This document shows, piece after piece, positions 1-7,538 of a DNA stretch of 64,000 nt. Source of the stretch: Cohnella candidum (GTDB taxonomy: Bacteria > Bacillota > Bacilli > Paenibacillales > Paenibacillaceae); contig NZ_CP033433.1 of NCBI RefSeq assembly GCF_003713065.1, forward strand, positions 558,001-622,000, read 5' to 3'. The first letter of the stretch is position 1, and each line of letters begins with the position of its first letter. The translations under genes and the position numbers were made by a program. The notes below the pieces were generated by a model that was not told the origin of the DNA, searched no databases, and saw only the letters and a program-made list of their open reading frames with translations.

Positions 1-1
1 C

Positions 2-400
2 CCCGGGAATCGCAGCGCGGATCCGGACTCGCCGGAATCCCAGCTGCTGGGGGCGCCGATCGGAGAAGTACCGGAGAAGGTTCGGGAGGCGAATCCGATC
101 ACCTTCGTGAAGCCAGACATGCCGCCATATCTGATTCTGCATGGATTGAGCGACCTGGCGGTTCCCTCTCACCAGAGCGAACTGTTGTTTACCGCGCTGG
201 CTTCCGGCGGTAATGACGCTACGCTTGGATTGGTGCCGGGATTGGGGCATGGCTTCTTCAACCGGAACGATCTCGGACAGGACAAGGCGCTCCCTATGCA
301 GGTCCGACATTCCTCTGGCCAAGTGCCGGAGTGGATGCCAGAGGGAGAGCCTCGGCTCTCCTTCGATTTCATTGAAGCGTTTTTCCGGTTTTACTTGTAA
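2..400 (+). CDS. alpha/beta-hydrolase, C-terminal part (start outside window)
   Basis: The frame is open from the left edge, so the gene begins upstream; about 132 residues are visible. The segment PPYLILHGLSD (near residues 41-51) is the strand and turn that carry the catalytic Asp in alpha/beta-hydrolases, and PGLGHGFF (His near residue 83) carries the catalytic His. The nucleophile Ser would lie outside the window. The layout resembles the BD-FAE/esterase-lipase group of bacterial carboxylesterases. A terminator follows at once, so this is the last gene of its transcript. It may belong to the aromatic module downstream, for example by releasing a phenolic acid from an ester, but that is inference from position only. 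Confidence 0.75.
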   Translation, partial: PGNRSADPDSPESQLLGAPIGEVPEKVREANPITFVKPDMPPYLILHGLSDLAVPSHQSELLFTALASGGNDATLGLVPGLGHGFFNRNDLGQDKALPMQVRHSSGQVPEWMPEGEPRLSFDFIEAFFRFYL

Positions 401-409
401 GAGAGTTTG

Positions 410-450
410 AGCCCGGGACGGCCATTCGCCGTTTGACCGGGCTTTTGTTT
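410..450 (+). terminator. Rho-independent terminator after the hydrolase
   Basis: The arms AGCCCGG (410-416) and CCGGGCT (437-443) pair, with an inner ACGGC/GCCGT helix (418-422 with 428-432). The stem is followed by a T-rich run (TTTTGTTTTG). Confidence 0.75.
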
Positions 451-493
451 TGTCTGGTTGGGAAATCCAAACAAGCTACGGGAGAGAACGAAC

Positions 494-1048
494 ATGAGCG
501 AAAGACTGGATATTGCGATAATAGTCGGCAGTTTGAGAGCGCGGTCCTACAACCGCTGCTTTGCGGAGTTTATCCGCAGCCGGTATGCATCCTCTTATCG
601 GGCGGAATTCGCCGATATCGGGGTTCTGCCCCACTACAACCAAGACAACGAGTTGGACCCGGGGCCGGAAGTCGCCGCTTTCAAGCGGCAAATCGCGGTA
701 GCAGACGGCGTTGTCATCGTCACTCCGGAATTCAACTGGTCGATCCCCGGCGTGCTGAAAAACGCGATCGACTGGCTCTCCCGAGTGGACAAAGCGCTGA
801 TCGGCAAGCCGGTGATGGTCGCGGGCGTATCGGGGGGAAGTCGTGGCACGCTCCGGGCGCAGCTGCAGCTCAGGCAAATCCTTCAGAGCAACGGTGTCAA
901 CGTGAAGCTGCTGCCCCCCGCCGGCAACGAAGTGTTGATCGGCGACGCGGCGCAGAAGTTCGACGAAACCGGTGCTCTCGTGGATCAAGAACTTATTGCC
1001 TACATGGACGGAGTCATGAAACGGTTTCAGGAGTGGATCCGCAGCTAA
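494..1048 (+). CDS. NADPH-dependent FMN reductase
   Basis: This 184-residue flavodoxin-like protein has the FMN phosphate loop GSLRARSYNR near residues 11-20 and the family motif TPEFNWSIPGVLKNAIDWLS near residues 78-97. Family members reduce FMN or quinones with NAD(P)H. The ATG at 494 is preferred to an in-frame TTG at 458 because GGAGAG sits 7 bases upstream of it. A likely role is to supply reduced flavin to the ring hydroxylase encoded at 4089; this rests on the shared neighbourhood. The gene is 34 bases ahead of the next one, in the same direction. Confidence 0.85.
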   Translation: MSERLDIAIIVGSLRARSYNRCFAEFIRSRYASSYRAEFADIGVLPHYNQDNELDPGPEVAAFKRQIAVADGVVIVTPEFNWSIPGVLKNAIDWLSRVDKALIGKPVMVAGVSGGSRGTLRAQLQLRQILQSNGVNVKLLPPAGNEVLIGDAAQKFDETGALVDQELIAYMDGVMKRFQEWIRS

Positions 1049-1082
1049 AGCAAAACATACCCAACCACAGGAGGCCCCGCCC

Positions 1083-2069
1083 ATGTCCCAGCTCTCGCTT
1101 ACCTTAGCCTGCGCCGATTACGACCGCATCCAAGCGCTGGCGGACGGTTCGGTCCAGCCGAACGGAATCGATTTGAACGTACTCAAGCTGCCGCCGGATG
1201 AAATTTTCCGCCGGATGCTGCAAAACCGGGAGTTCGACGTTTCCGAACTGTCCGCCTCGAACTACCTGATGGCCAAAGATCAAGGAACGCATGGCTTCAC
1301 GGCGCTGCCCGTTTTCCTGTCGCGGACGTTCCGCCATCCCTCTATTTACATCCGTACGGACAGCGGAATCTCCGGCCCGGAGCATCTTCGCGGTAAAAGG
1401 ATCGGCGTGCCGGAATATCACGTCACCGCTTTGGTGTGGGTTCGCGGCATGCTGCAGCATCAGTACGGCATCCATCCTTTCGAGATCGAATGGTTCTGGG
1501 GAGGCGTGGACGCGCCCGGCAGCCGTCAGGGACGCATCGCTATGGCCCTGCCTCCGGGAATCCGGCTGACCGCGATCGGCGAAGACCAAAGTTTAAACGG
1601 CATGCTGAAGGAGGGAGAGATCGACGCGATCATATCCCCGAGGGCTCCGGCTTCCTTCTTGAAGGGCGAGAGCCATATGACCCGGTTATTCCCGGATTAC
1701 AAGGCTGCCGAAACGGATTACTACCGACAAACAGGGATTTTCCCGATCATGCACTTCGTCGTCATCCGGGATGAGATTCTGGAGCGCCATCCATGGACGG
1801 CCCTGAATCTCTTTCAAGCGTTTCTTCAAGCCAAAGAGAAAGCGTACCGCAACCTGGAGCAAATCGGCTCCTTGCGTGTCATGCTGCCTTGGTTGGCGGA
1901 CGAACTGGAACAAACGAAACGGTTGATGGGACCGGATTATTGGTCATACGGAATCGCGCGCAATAAGGCCGTACTCGAAACTCTCATCCGTTATTCCTTC
2001 GAACAAGGGCTGATCCGCCGCGAGATTCCGCTGGCAGAGCTGTTCGCCCATTCGACGCTGGCTACGTGA
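1083..2069 (+). CDS. 4,5-dihydroxyphthalate decarboxylase-like protein
   Basis: The 328-residue product resembles the 4,5-dihydroxyphthalate decarboxylase (Pht5-like) family, which has a type 2 periplasmic-binding-protein fold but works in the cytoplasm. Telling segments are ACADYDRIQALADG near the N-terminus, FDVSELSASNYLMAK near residue 52, HLRGKRIGVPEY near residue 103, and EIEWFWGG. No signal peptide is present, which argues against an ABC transporter binding protein. AGGAGG lies about 8 bases upstream of the ATG. Known members remove a carboxyl group from dihydroxylated aromatic acids. The real substrate cannot be read from sequence. The protein may act before ring cleavage by the VOC enzyme encoded at 3119. 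Confidence 0.75.
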   Translation: MSQLSLTLACADYDRIQALADGSVQPNGIDLNVLKLPPDEIFRRMLQNREFDVSELSASNYLMAKDQGTHGFTALPVFLSRTFRHPSIYIRTDSGISGPEHLRGKRIGVPEYHVTALVWVRGMLQHQYGIHPFEIEWFWGGVDAPGSRQGRIAMALPPGIRLTAIGEDQSLNGMLKEGEIDAIISPRAPASFLKGESHMTRLFPDYKAAETDYYRQTGIFPIMHFVVIRDEILERHPWTALNLFQAFLQAKEKAYRNLEQIGSLRVMLPWLADELEQTKRLMGPDYWSYGIARNKAVLETLIRYSFEQGLIRREIPLAELFAHSTLAT

Positions 2070-2100
2070 TTCCGGTTATAAGATTTCGCGATTTCTCACA

Positions 2101-2119
2101 GTGAATCTATGTATTTCAC
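2101..2119. promoter_or_regulatory. possible operator, inverted repeat GTGAA-N9-TTCAC
   Basis: The 117-bp gap between two co-oriented aromatic genes holds a dyad with 5-bp arms, 68 bases upstream of the TTG start at 2187. It may mark a separate promoter region for the 2187-5729 gene set. The arms are short and no cognate regulator can be assigned. Confidence 0.25.
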
Positions 2120-2186
2120 CAAAAAATCGCCGTCCCTTAAGATGAAAATGTAAGGTTACGATTACCAACGAGAGGGGTTTATCCAT

Positions 2187-3122
2187 TTGAAAATCGTCAC
2201 TTTCTCCGCTAAAGGCGAACCGTTCCGGCTGGGTCTTCTGCTGGACGACCATAAACTCGTAGATCCGCAGCAAGCATACCGCGAGAAATTGGAGAGCGAA
2301 GGCCAGGGCCGGGCGGCCGAGATCGCAGGCGCTTTGCTGCCTTCGGACCCGACCTCGTTCCTGGCGAACGGACCGCTCGCCGCCGATGCTGCCGAAGAAG
2401 CGTTGGAATATGCCCGCCGCCATCCGGAATCGAAATCGGTTTACGGCAAATCCGATGTCCGGATCGGGCCGCCGGTCCCGCGTCCGAACAAAATCGTTTG
2501 CGTCGGTCTCAACTATAAAGACCACATCCTGGAGATGAAGCGGGATTTTCCGGCTCATCCGGTCATCTTCGCCAAATACGCGATCGCGGCAGCCGAGCCG
2601 AACGGTACGTTCCCGCTCGACTCCCAGCTAACGCAGAAGCTGGACTACGAGGCGGAACTTGCCTTCGTCATCGGCAAGAAAGGCAAAAACATCTCCGAAG
2701 CGGATGCGCTGGATTACGTGGCAGGATACACGGTCGTCAACGACATTACGGCGCGGGACATGCAGAAGAGAACGATCCAATGGCTGCAGGGCAAAACGCT
2801 CGACAAGAGCTTGCCGATGGGTCCGCACCTCGTGACCAAGGACGAGATTCCCGACCCGCACGCGCTCGACATTTCGCTCACGGTGAATGGGGAGCTGCGC
2901 CAGAAATCCAACACCGAACAGCTGCTGTTTAACGTCAACTACCTGGTGTCCTTCTTGTCCGGCTTCATGACGCTGGAACCCGGCGACGTCGTGTGCACGG
3001 GCACGCCGGGCGGCGTAGGGGAAGCGCAAGGCAAGTTCCTGAAAGACGGGGACGTCGTGCGCGTCGAAATCGGGGGCATCGGTTCGATCGAAACCCGGAT
3101 CGTGGAGGAGGGGGCGCGATGA
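2187..3122 (+). CDS. fumarylacetoacetate hydrolase family protein
   Basis: The protein has 311 residues, with an N-terminal domain of about 90 residues ahead of the FAH fold that starts near KIVCVGLNYKDH. Metal ligands are visible as the two Glu of YEAELAFVIGKKG (near residues 152-154) and the Asp in NDITARDMQKR. The C-terminus has the family motif DVVCTGTPGGVG. Relatives hydrolyse acylpyruvates, or isomerise and decarboxylate meta-cleavage products such as 2-hydroxyhepta-2,4-diene-1,7-dioate. The TTG start is backed by GAGAGGGG 9 bases upstream. It overlaps the next gene by ATGA, so the two are probably translationally coupled. It most likely acts on the product of the dioxygenase encoded next. 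Confidence 0.88.
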   Translation: MKIVTFSAKGEPFRLGLLLDDHKLVDPQQAYREKLESEGQGRAAEIAGALLPSDPTSFLANGPLAADAAEEALEYARRHPESKSVYGKSDVRIGPPVPRPNKIVCVGLNYKDHILEMKRDFPAHPVIFAKYAIAAAEPNGTFPLDSQLTQKLDYEAELAFVIGKKGKNISEADALDYVAGYTVVNDITARDMQKRTIQWLQGKTLDKSLPMGPHLVTKDEIPDPHALDISLTVNGELRQKSNTEQLLFNVNYLVSFLSGFMTLEPGDVVCTGTPGGVGEAQGKFLKDGDVVRVEIGGIGSIETRIVEEGAR

Positions 3123-4075
3123 GCGGACAGCGGGAACCCATTCGGGATGTCGCCCATCTGGCGCATGTCGAGCTGCTGACCCCCAAACCCGAGGAGAGTC
3201 TCGTTTTCTTCCGCGATCTGCTCGGAATGGACGAGGTTTCCCGGGACGGTCAATCCGTGTTTCTTCGGGCATGGGGAGACCAACAGCTGTACAGCCTCAA
3301 GCTGACGGAATCGGCGCAGCCGGGCCTCGGCCACGCGGCGTTACGCGCCTATTCCGCGGAAGCCTTGGATCGCCGGGCAGCCGACCTCACGAACGGCGGT
3401 TTCGGGACCGGTTGGTCGGAGGGAGATTACGGACACGGCCGAACGTTTCATTTTCGCGGACCTGACGGACACCCGATGGAGATCTTCTACGAGGCCGAGC
3501 GCTATGCGGCGCCCTCCCATCTCAAGCCCGCGCTCAAAAACCAGCCCCAGAAAACCGCGGCCCACGGCGCGTCCGTCACCGCATTGGACCATATCAACCT
3601 GTTCAGCTCCAACGTCGATTCCGAAAGTGCATTCCTTCAGGAACGACTCGGTTTCCGCCTTAGCGAAGTGGCGGTTACCGACGAAGGCAAGCAAACGACG
3701 GCCTGGCTGCACGTCACCAACAAGTCCTACGACCTGGCGGTTTCGCTCGACAAAACGGGCGCCAAAGGACGTTTTCATCATCTCGCTTACAAAGTCGACA
3801 GCCCGGAAATGATCCTGCGCGCCGCCGACATTTTCATCGACAACGGGATTTTCATCGAGGCAGCGCCGGCGAAACACGTGGCGGGGCAAACCCTGTTCGT
3901 GTACGTCTATGAACCGGGCGGCAACCGCATCGAAGTTTGCGCGGGAGGGTTCTTGATCTTGTCGCCGGACTGGGAAACGATCGTTTGGACGCAGGAAGAG
4001 AGAAAGCGCGGGTTGGCGTGGACAAATCCGCTGCCTGCGACCTTCCACACTTACGGAACGCCGGACATCAAATAA
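3119..4075 (+). CDS. VOC-family extradiol ring-cleavage dioxygenase
   Basis: This 318-residue type I extradiol dioxygenase has two tandem vicinal-oxygen-chelate modules (about residues 10-135 and 150-290). The C-terminal catalytic module shows the Fe(II) ligand set: His in LDHINLF, His in FHHLAYKV and Glu in GNRIEVCAGG. Such enzymes cleave catechols next to the hydroxyl groups. The frame is open further upstream to 2993, but the ATG overlapping the preceding stop codon gives the normal family length. Family and fold differ entirely from the class III dioxygenase encoded at 6706, so the region carries two independent ring-cleavage enzymes. The catechol substrate is unknown; catechol-2,3-dioxygenase is the generic call. 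Confidence 0.88.
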   Translation: MSGQREPIRDVAHLAHVELLTPKPEESLVFFRDLLGMDEVSRDGQSVFLRAWGDQQLYSLKLTESAQPGLGHAALRAYSAEALDRRAADLTNGGFGTGWSEGDYGHGRTFHFRGPDGHPMEIFYEAERYAAPSHLKPALKNQPQKTAAHGASVTALDHINLFSSNVDSESAFLQERLGFRLSEVAVTDEGKQTTAWLHVTNKSYDLAVSLDKTGAKGRFHHLAYKVDSPEMILRAADIFIDNGIFIEAAPAKHVAGQTLFVYVYEPGGNRIEVCAGGFLILSPDWETIVWTQEERKRGLAWTNPLPATFHTYGTPDIK

Positions 4076-4088
4076 GGGGGACACCGAC

Positions 4089-5270
4089 ATGCAGGAAGTT
4101 GCCAATCAATTAACCCGAGATGAAGCCGTCGTCCGAGCCAAGTCATTATTTTCTAACGTCCGCGCCCGCGCGCGCCAAGCCGAAGAGCTGCGCCATCAGC
4201 CGCCGGAAACGATCGAGGAGATTCGCGCGACCGGCTTGATCCGGGCATTGGTTCCGGCGCGTTACGGCGGCCACGAGCTCGGTTGGAGCACGTTGGCCGA
4301 TACCGCCATCGAAGTCGCCAAAGCAGATCCTTCAGCCGGCTGGTGCTACTCGCTGCTGCTGCTCCATAACTGGATGGTCGCGTTCCTTCCGGACCAGGCG
4401 CAAGCCGACGTCTGGCGGAACGGCCCGGACGCGACGGTCTCCACTTCCATCAATCCGTTCCCCGGCTCCAAAGCGGAGCGCGTGGACGGAGGCTACCGGT
4501 TAAGCGGAAAATGGGGTTTTTCCTCCGGTATCAACCATAGCGACTGGACGATGATTACCCACCGGGTGGAGGACCCGACGTCCGAAGGCGGCAAGAAAGT
4601 GCTCTGGTTCCTGGTTCCGAAGCAAGATCTTCAAGTCGTCGATATCTGGCACGTGATCGGCATGCGCGGCACGGGCAGCAACGTGCTCGAGCTGACGGAC
4701 GTGTTCGTGCCAGACTATCGGACGATGGAGCAGCAAGCGTGGAACTTCAATGGCATTTCGCCGGGCATGCAGGTCAACAGGGCGCCGCTCTACCGGATTC
4801 AACTATCCGCGGTCATGCCGGTCACGCTGCTTTCCGTCATTTTAGGATCCACGAAGGGTGCTTACGACATTTGGCGGGAGAATCTCATCAAGAGCAAAAC
4901 GAGGGCGGGCGCGAAAACGGCCGAGCAATCCCACCAGCAAATCCGGCTCGCCAAAGTGGCGGTGAAAATCGAGGCGGCGGAAGCGCTGCTGAGGCGTTCT
5001 TTGGAAGTCGTGGAATCGGGGAGGGTGCTGGAGTACGAGGAGCGCGTGCGGCTTCGCTGCAACTACGCCTACTGCGTGGAGCTGTGCCAGGAGGCGATGG
5101 AGACGATCTACACGACCAGCGGCGCTTCCGCCGCGGCCGAGAGCAATCCGCTGCAGCTTTTCTGGAGGGATATCCACGCGGGAGCCGCCCACACCGCATT
5201 CAATTTCGATTGGCTCGGGGAAATTTTCGGGAAGCTGGAGCTCGGCATTCCGTCGAAAATGGAGTACTAG
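4089..5270 (+). CDS. flavin-dependent aromatic hydroxylase, acyl-CoA dehydrogenase fold (HsaA/HpaH type)
   Basis: The 393-residue protein has the acyl-CoA dehydrogenase fold but matches the group D monooxygenase branch (HsaA and the Acinetobacter-type 4-hydroxyphenylacetate hydroxylase oxygenase). Supporting segments are LVPARYGGHELGWSTLAD near residue 55, ADPSAGWCYSLLLLHNW near residue 80, GKWGFSSGINHSDW near residue 139, and the C-terminal IYTTSGASAAAESNPLQLFW. These enzymes use reduced flavin from a partner reductase to hydroxylate phenols to catechols. Candidate partners are the products of 494-1048 and 5283-5729. It begins 13 bases after the dioxygenase gene, which fits hydroxylation followed by ring cleavage. 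Confidence 0.82.
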   Translation: MQEVANQLTRDEAVVRAKSLFSNVRARARQAEELRHQPPETIEEIRATGLIRALVPARYGGHELGWSTLADTAIEVAKADPSAGWCYSLLLLHNWMVAFLPDQAQADVWRNGPDATVSTSINPFPGSKAERVDGGYRLSGKWGFSSGINHSDWTMITHRVEDPTSEGGKKVLWFLVPKQDLQVVDIWHVIGMRGTGSNVLELTDVFVPDYRTMEQQAWNFNGISPGMQVNRAPLYRIQLSAVMPVTLLSVILGSTKGAYDIWRENLIKSKTRAGAKTAEQSHQQIRLAKVAVKIEAAEALLRRSLEVVESGRVLEYEERVRLRCNYAYCVELCQEAMETIYTTSGASAAAESNPLQLFWRDIHAGAAHTAFNFDWLGEIFGKLELGIPSKMEY

Positions 5271-5282
5271 GAGGCGAGTGAC

Positions 5283-5729
5283 ATGGCCAAAACGGCAGAC
5301 CGATTGAACGAGCGGCTGGTCGCCTCTCTTCAGGGCGAGAAGATCGTGCAGCTGATCACGATGGATAAAGATACGAACCTGCCCAACTTAAGCGCCGTTT
5401 CCTGGCTGCTGGCGGATCCGTCCGGCAAAACGGTGAACATTGCGATGGGGCCTAAAGCGGCCAGCGTGGAAAATATCCGGCACAATCCGCACGTGGTTCT
5501 CGGTTTCTTTGCGGACGGAAGTTACTACGCGTTAAGCGGAACTGCTTCCGTCTCGGACACGTTCGAACGCACGATGAAGCTGTGCGTCGTGACCGTGGAG
5601 GCGGAAGCCGTGGAGGATGCGATCTTCTATGGCGGCCAGGTGACCGTGGAGCCGGCTTATATCAAAACCTACAACCCGGAGCTGGCCAAGAAGCTGGACG
5701 AAGAGGTTTACGAACTGCTTCGTCAGTGA
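5283..5729 (+). CDS. pyridoxamine 5'-phosphate oxidase-like FMN-binding protein
   Basis: The 148-residue product has the PNPOx-like split beta-barrel pattern: LITMDKDTNLPNLSAVSW near residue 25, then VNIAMGPKAASVENIRHNP. It is too short and too different to be PdxH itself. Family members bind FMN or F420 and reduce varied substrates. Its place directly behind the flavin-dependent hydroxylase gene (12-base gap, GGAGGCGAG ribosome site) suggests that it supplies or handles reduced flavin for that enzyme; this is inference. Its 3' end overlaps the convergent LysR gene by 7 bases, with no terminator between them. Confidence 0.75.
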   Translation: MAKTADRLNERLVASLQGEKIVQLITMDKDTNLPNLSAVSWLLADPSGKTVNIAMGPKAASVENIRHNPHVVLGFFADGSYYALSGTASVSDTFERTMKLCVVTVEAEAVEDAIFYGGQVTVEPAYIKTYNPELAKKLDEEVYELLRQ

Positions 5730-6646
5730 TCCGCCGCGGCCGGCAATTCCGGCTGGATCGCCTCCAGCTCTTCCAGAAAGAGCGGGATGGAGGGATTGAG
5801 GTTTCCTTTCTTCCAGGCGACGGCAAGCTCGAAGCTGCCGTCCTCCGAGTCCTCAATCTCCACAAAACGGAGCGAGGAACTCGCCGACATCTCGAAATCC
5901 TTCGGCAATATCGCGATACCCAGCCCCGCCTCCACGAGGATCATGACCGTGTCCACGAAGCGGGGCTGGCTGGCGATTTTCGGCGTGAAACCGCTTTTTT
6001 CGCACAGCTGCACGATGTAATGGAACGAACCGACGTGGTTGTCCTGCCGGTTGTAGATGATGAACGGCTCGTCCGCCAGCTCGGACAGGTTCAGCGCGGC
6101 GCGGTTCGCCAGCGGGTGGTCGCACGGCAGGACGACCCGGTAAGGCGCGCGCCGGATGATCTTCGTCCGGATGCCGTCGATCCGGCTGAGGCCCGCGGGC
6201 GCCGTGAATCCGACGTCAAGGTCTCCATTTTCCAATGCTTCCTTGAGCATCCGGATCGGAAAGTGGTTGAGGCTTAGCTCGATTTTGGGATATTTCGCGC
6301 GGAATCGGCGGATCAGTTCCGGAAGGAACGTCCGCACGTGGGGCGCCAGGAACCCGACGGCTAAGCTGCCGATGGTGCCGGATTCCGCCTGCCGAGCCTT
6401 CACGACCGCCTCCGCGGATTTGGTCACGATCTGCTCGGCTTCCTTGAGGAAAACCGCGCCGGCCGGCGTGAGCTGGACCGAACGTTTGCTGCGCACGAAC
6501 AGCTTGGTGCCGATTTTGTCTTCCAAGTCCGCGATTTGCTGGCTGATCGCCGATTGGGCGACGAACAGCTGGTTGGCGGCTTCCGTGAAGCTTAAATGCT
6601 CGGCCACTTTAATGAAATAGCGCAACTGTCTCAGATCAAGATCCAT
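5723..6646 (-). CDS. LysR-family regulator of the aromatic genes (PraR-like)
   Basis: This is a 307-residue LysR regulator. The N-terminal winged helix-turn-helix reads MDLDLRQLRYFIKVAEHLSF, followed by QLFVAQSAISQQIADLED, and a type 2 binding-protein effector domain starts near residue 90. It is divergent from the class III dioxygenase gene, with only 59 bases between starts, the usual arrangement for a LysR activator of a catabolic operon. The effector is probably protocatechuate, 4-hydroxybenzoate or a ring-cleavage product (inference). A short dyad ATGG-TTC-CCAT at 6668-6678 in the intergenic region is a weak candidate site. Confidence 0.9.
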   Translation of the reverse strand: MDLDLRQLRYFIKVAEHLSFTEAANQLFVAQSAISQQIADLEDKIGTKLFVRSKRSVQLTPAGAVFLKEAEQIVTKSAEAVVKARQAESGTIGSLAVGFLAPHVRTFLPELIRRFRAKYPKIELSLNHFPIRMLKEALENGDLDVGFTAPAGLSRIDGIRTKIIRRAPYRVVLPCDHPLANRAALNLSELADEPFIIYNRQDNHVGSFHYIVQLCEKSGFTPKIASQPRFVDTVMILVEAGLGIAILPKDFEMSASSSLRFVEIEDSEDGSFELAVAWKKGNLNPSIPLFLEELEAIQPELPAAADH

Positions 6647-6705
6647 GGTACCCCCGGTTTTCCGTTTATGGTTCCCATTCTATCACAGAGCTGGAGGTTT
6701 GCGAG

Positions 6706-7506
6706 ATGTCATTGGAAATGGCTTTGCTGGTCGCGCATGCACCGAGCATGTGCCACGAAGAAAACGTCCCCGTGTTTCAGCAGTCGCTCGTAGCAGGATT
6801 GAAGAAGATGCGGGATCGGATCGTGGAGGCGGGAACGGAAGTCGTCGTCATCATCTCCACCCATTTCGCCGCGCCGTTTCACCATTGTGTCGACGTGACT
6901 CCGCACCATAAGGGCATTTTGACCGCGTTCGAAGCGTTGGACCTGATTTCGGACGTCCCTTACGAGTATCCGGGAGACGAGGAACTGGGGAAACAGCTGG
7001 CGGCCGCGGGAAAACGGATCGGCGTTCCGGTGCTGGAAGTGAACGATACGACTTACGTTTGGGACTACGGAACCGTCGTGCCCCTCCGTTACCTCGTTCC
7101 GAATGAGGACATCGCCGTCGTCAGCCTGTCCGTGTGCCTCTCCGCCCCCTTGGAAGAGACGTACCGCTGGGGGACGGCCATCGGGCAAACCTTGCGCGAG
7201 GGCGGCAAAAAGACCGTTTTCGTCAGCAGCGGAGCTTTGTCCCACAATCTCGTACGCGGGCGCGAAAACATGCCCTCCCGGTCGGAGCAAGCGATGGATT
7301 CGCAGTTCATCGGTTATTTGAAGAACGGCCAATACGCCGATGCGCGCGAAATGCTGAACCAATACTCCCGCATTGCCGGCGTTGAATCCGGCGGACGGCA
7401 TTTGGCCGCGCTGCTCGGCGTGGTAGAACCCACGCAGAAGGCGGAGGTGTGGGGACAGGGACAGTCCTCCGCCAGCTGGAACGCCATCATCTCATTCGCC
7501 TCGTAA
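6706..7506 (+). CDS. praA: class III extradiol dioxygenase, probable protocatechuate 2,3-dioxygenase
   Basis: The 266-residue protein belongs to the LigB/HpaD class III extradiol superfamily. Metal-binding His residues are expected in VAHAPSMCHEE (residues 8-18) and in ISTHFAAPFHH (near residue 50). Class III enzymes cleave catecholic acids such as protocatechuate and homoprotocatechuate. The genes that follow encode the whole lower pathway of protocatechuate 2,3-cleavage described for Paenibacillus (pra genes), so the expected product is 5-carboxy-2-hydroxymuconate-6-semialdehyde. Homoprotocatechuate 2,3-dioxygenase is the main alternative, but no homoprotocatechuate lower pathway is present. 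GGAGG precedes the ATG. It is the first gene of the operon. Confidence 0.8.
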   Translation: MSLEMALLVAHAPSMCHEENVPVFQQSLVAGLKKMRDRIVEAGTEVVVIISTHFAAPFHHCVDVTPHHKGILTAFEALDLISDVPYEYPGDEELGKQLAAAGKRIGVPVLEVNDTTYVWDYGTVVPLRYLVPNEDIAVVSLSVCLSAPLEETYRWGTAIGQTLREGGKKTVFVSSGALSHNLVRGRENMPSRSEQAMDSQFIGYLKNGQYADAREMLNQYSRIAGVESGGRHLAALLGVVEPTQKAEVWGQGQSSASWNAIISFAS

Positions 7507-7538
7507 CCTACCTGAAGCCAAGAAGGAGAGAAACTCTT

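Noticed and set aside
433-1107. Open frame overlapping the FMN reductase gene on the same strand
   Set aside because: Arg- and Gln-rich translation without motifs; the FMN reductase frame has clear family motifs and a ribosome site.
1083-2069. Decarboxylase-like protein considered an ABC transporter binding protein
   Set aside because: It has the binding-protein fold, but no signal peptide or lipobox, and its motifs match the dihydroxyphthalate decarboxylase group.
2993-3118. N-terminal extension of the VOC dioxygenase
   Set aside because: The added residues are Arg/Gly-rich, lie inside the FAH gene, and are absent from the usual family length; the ATGA overlap start is better.
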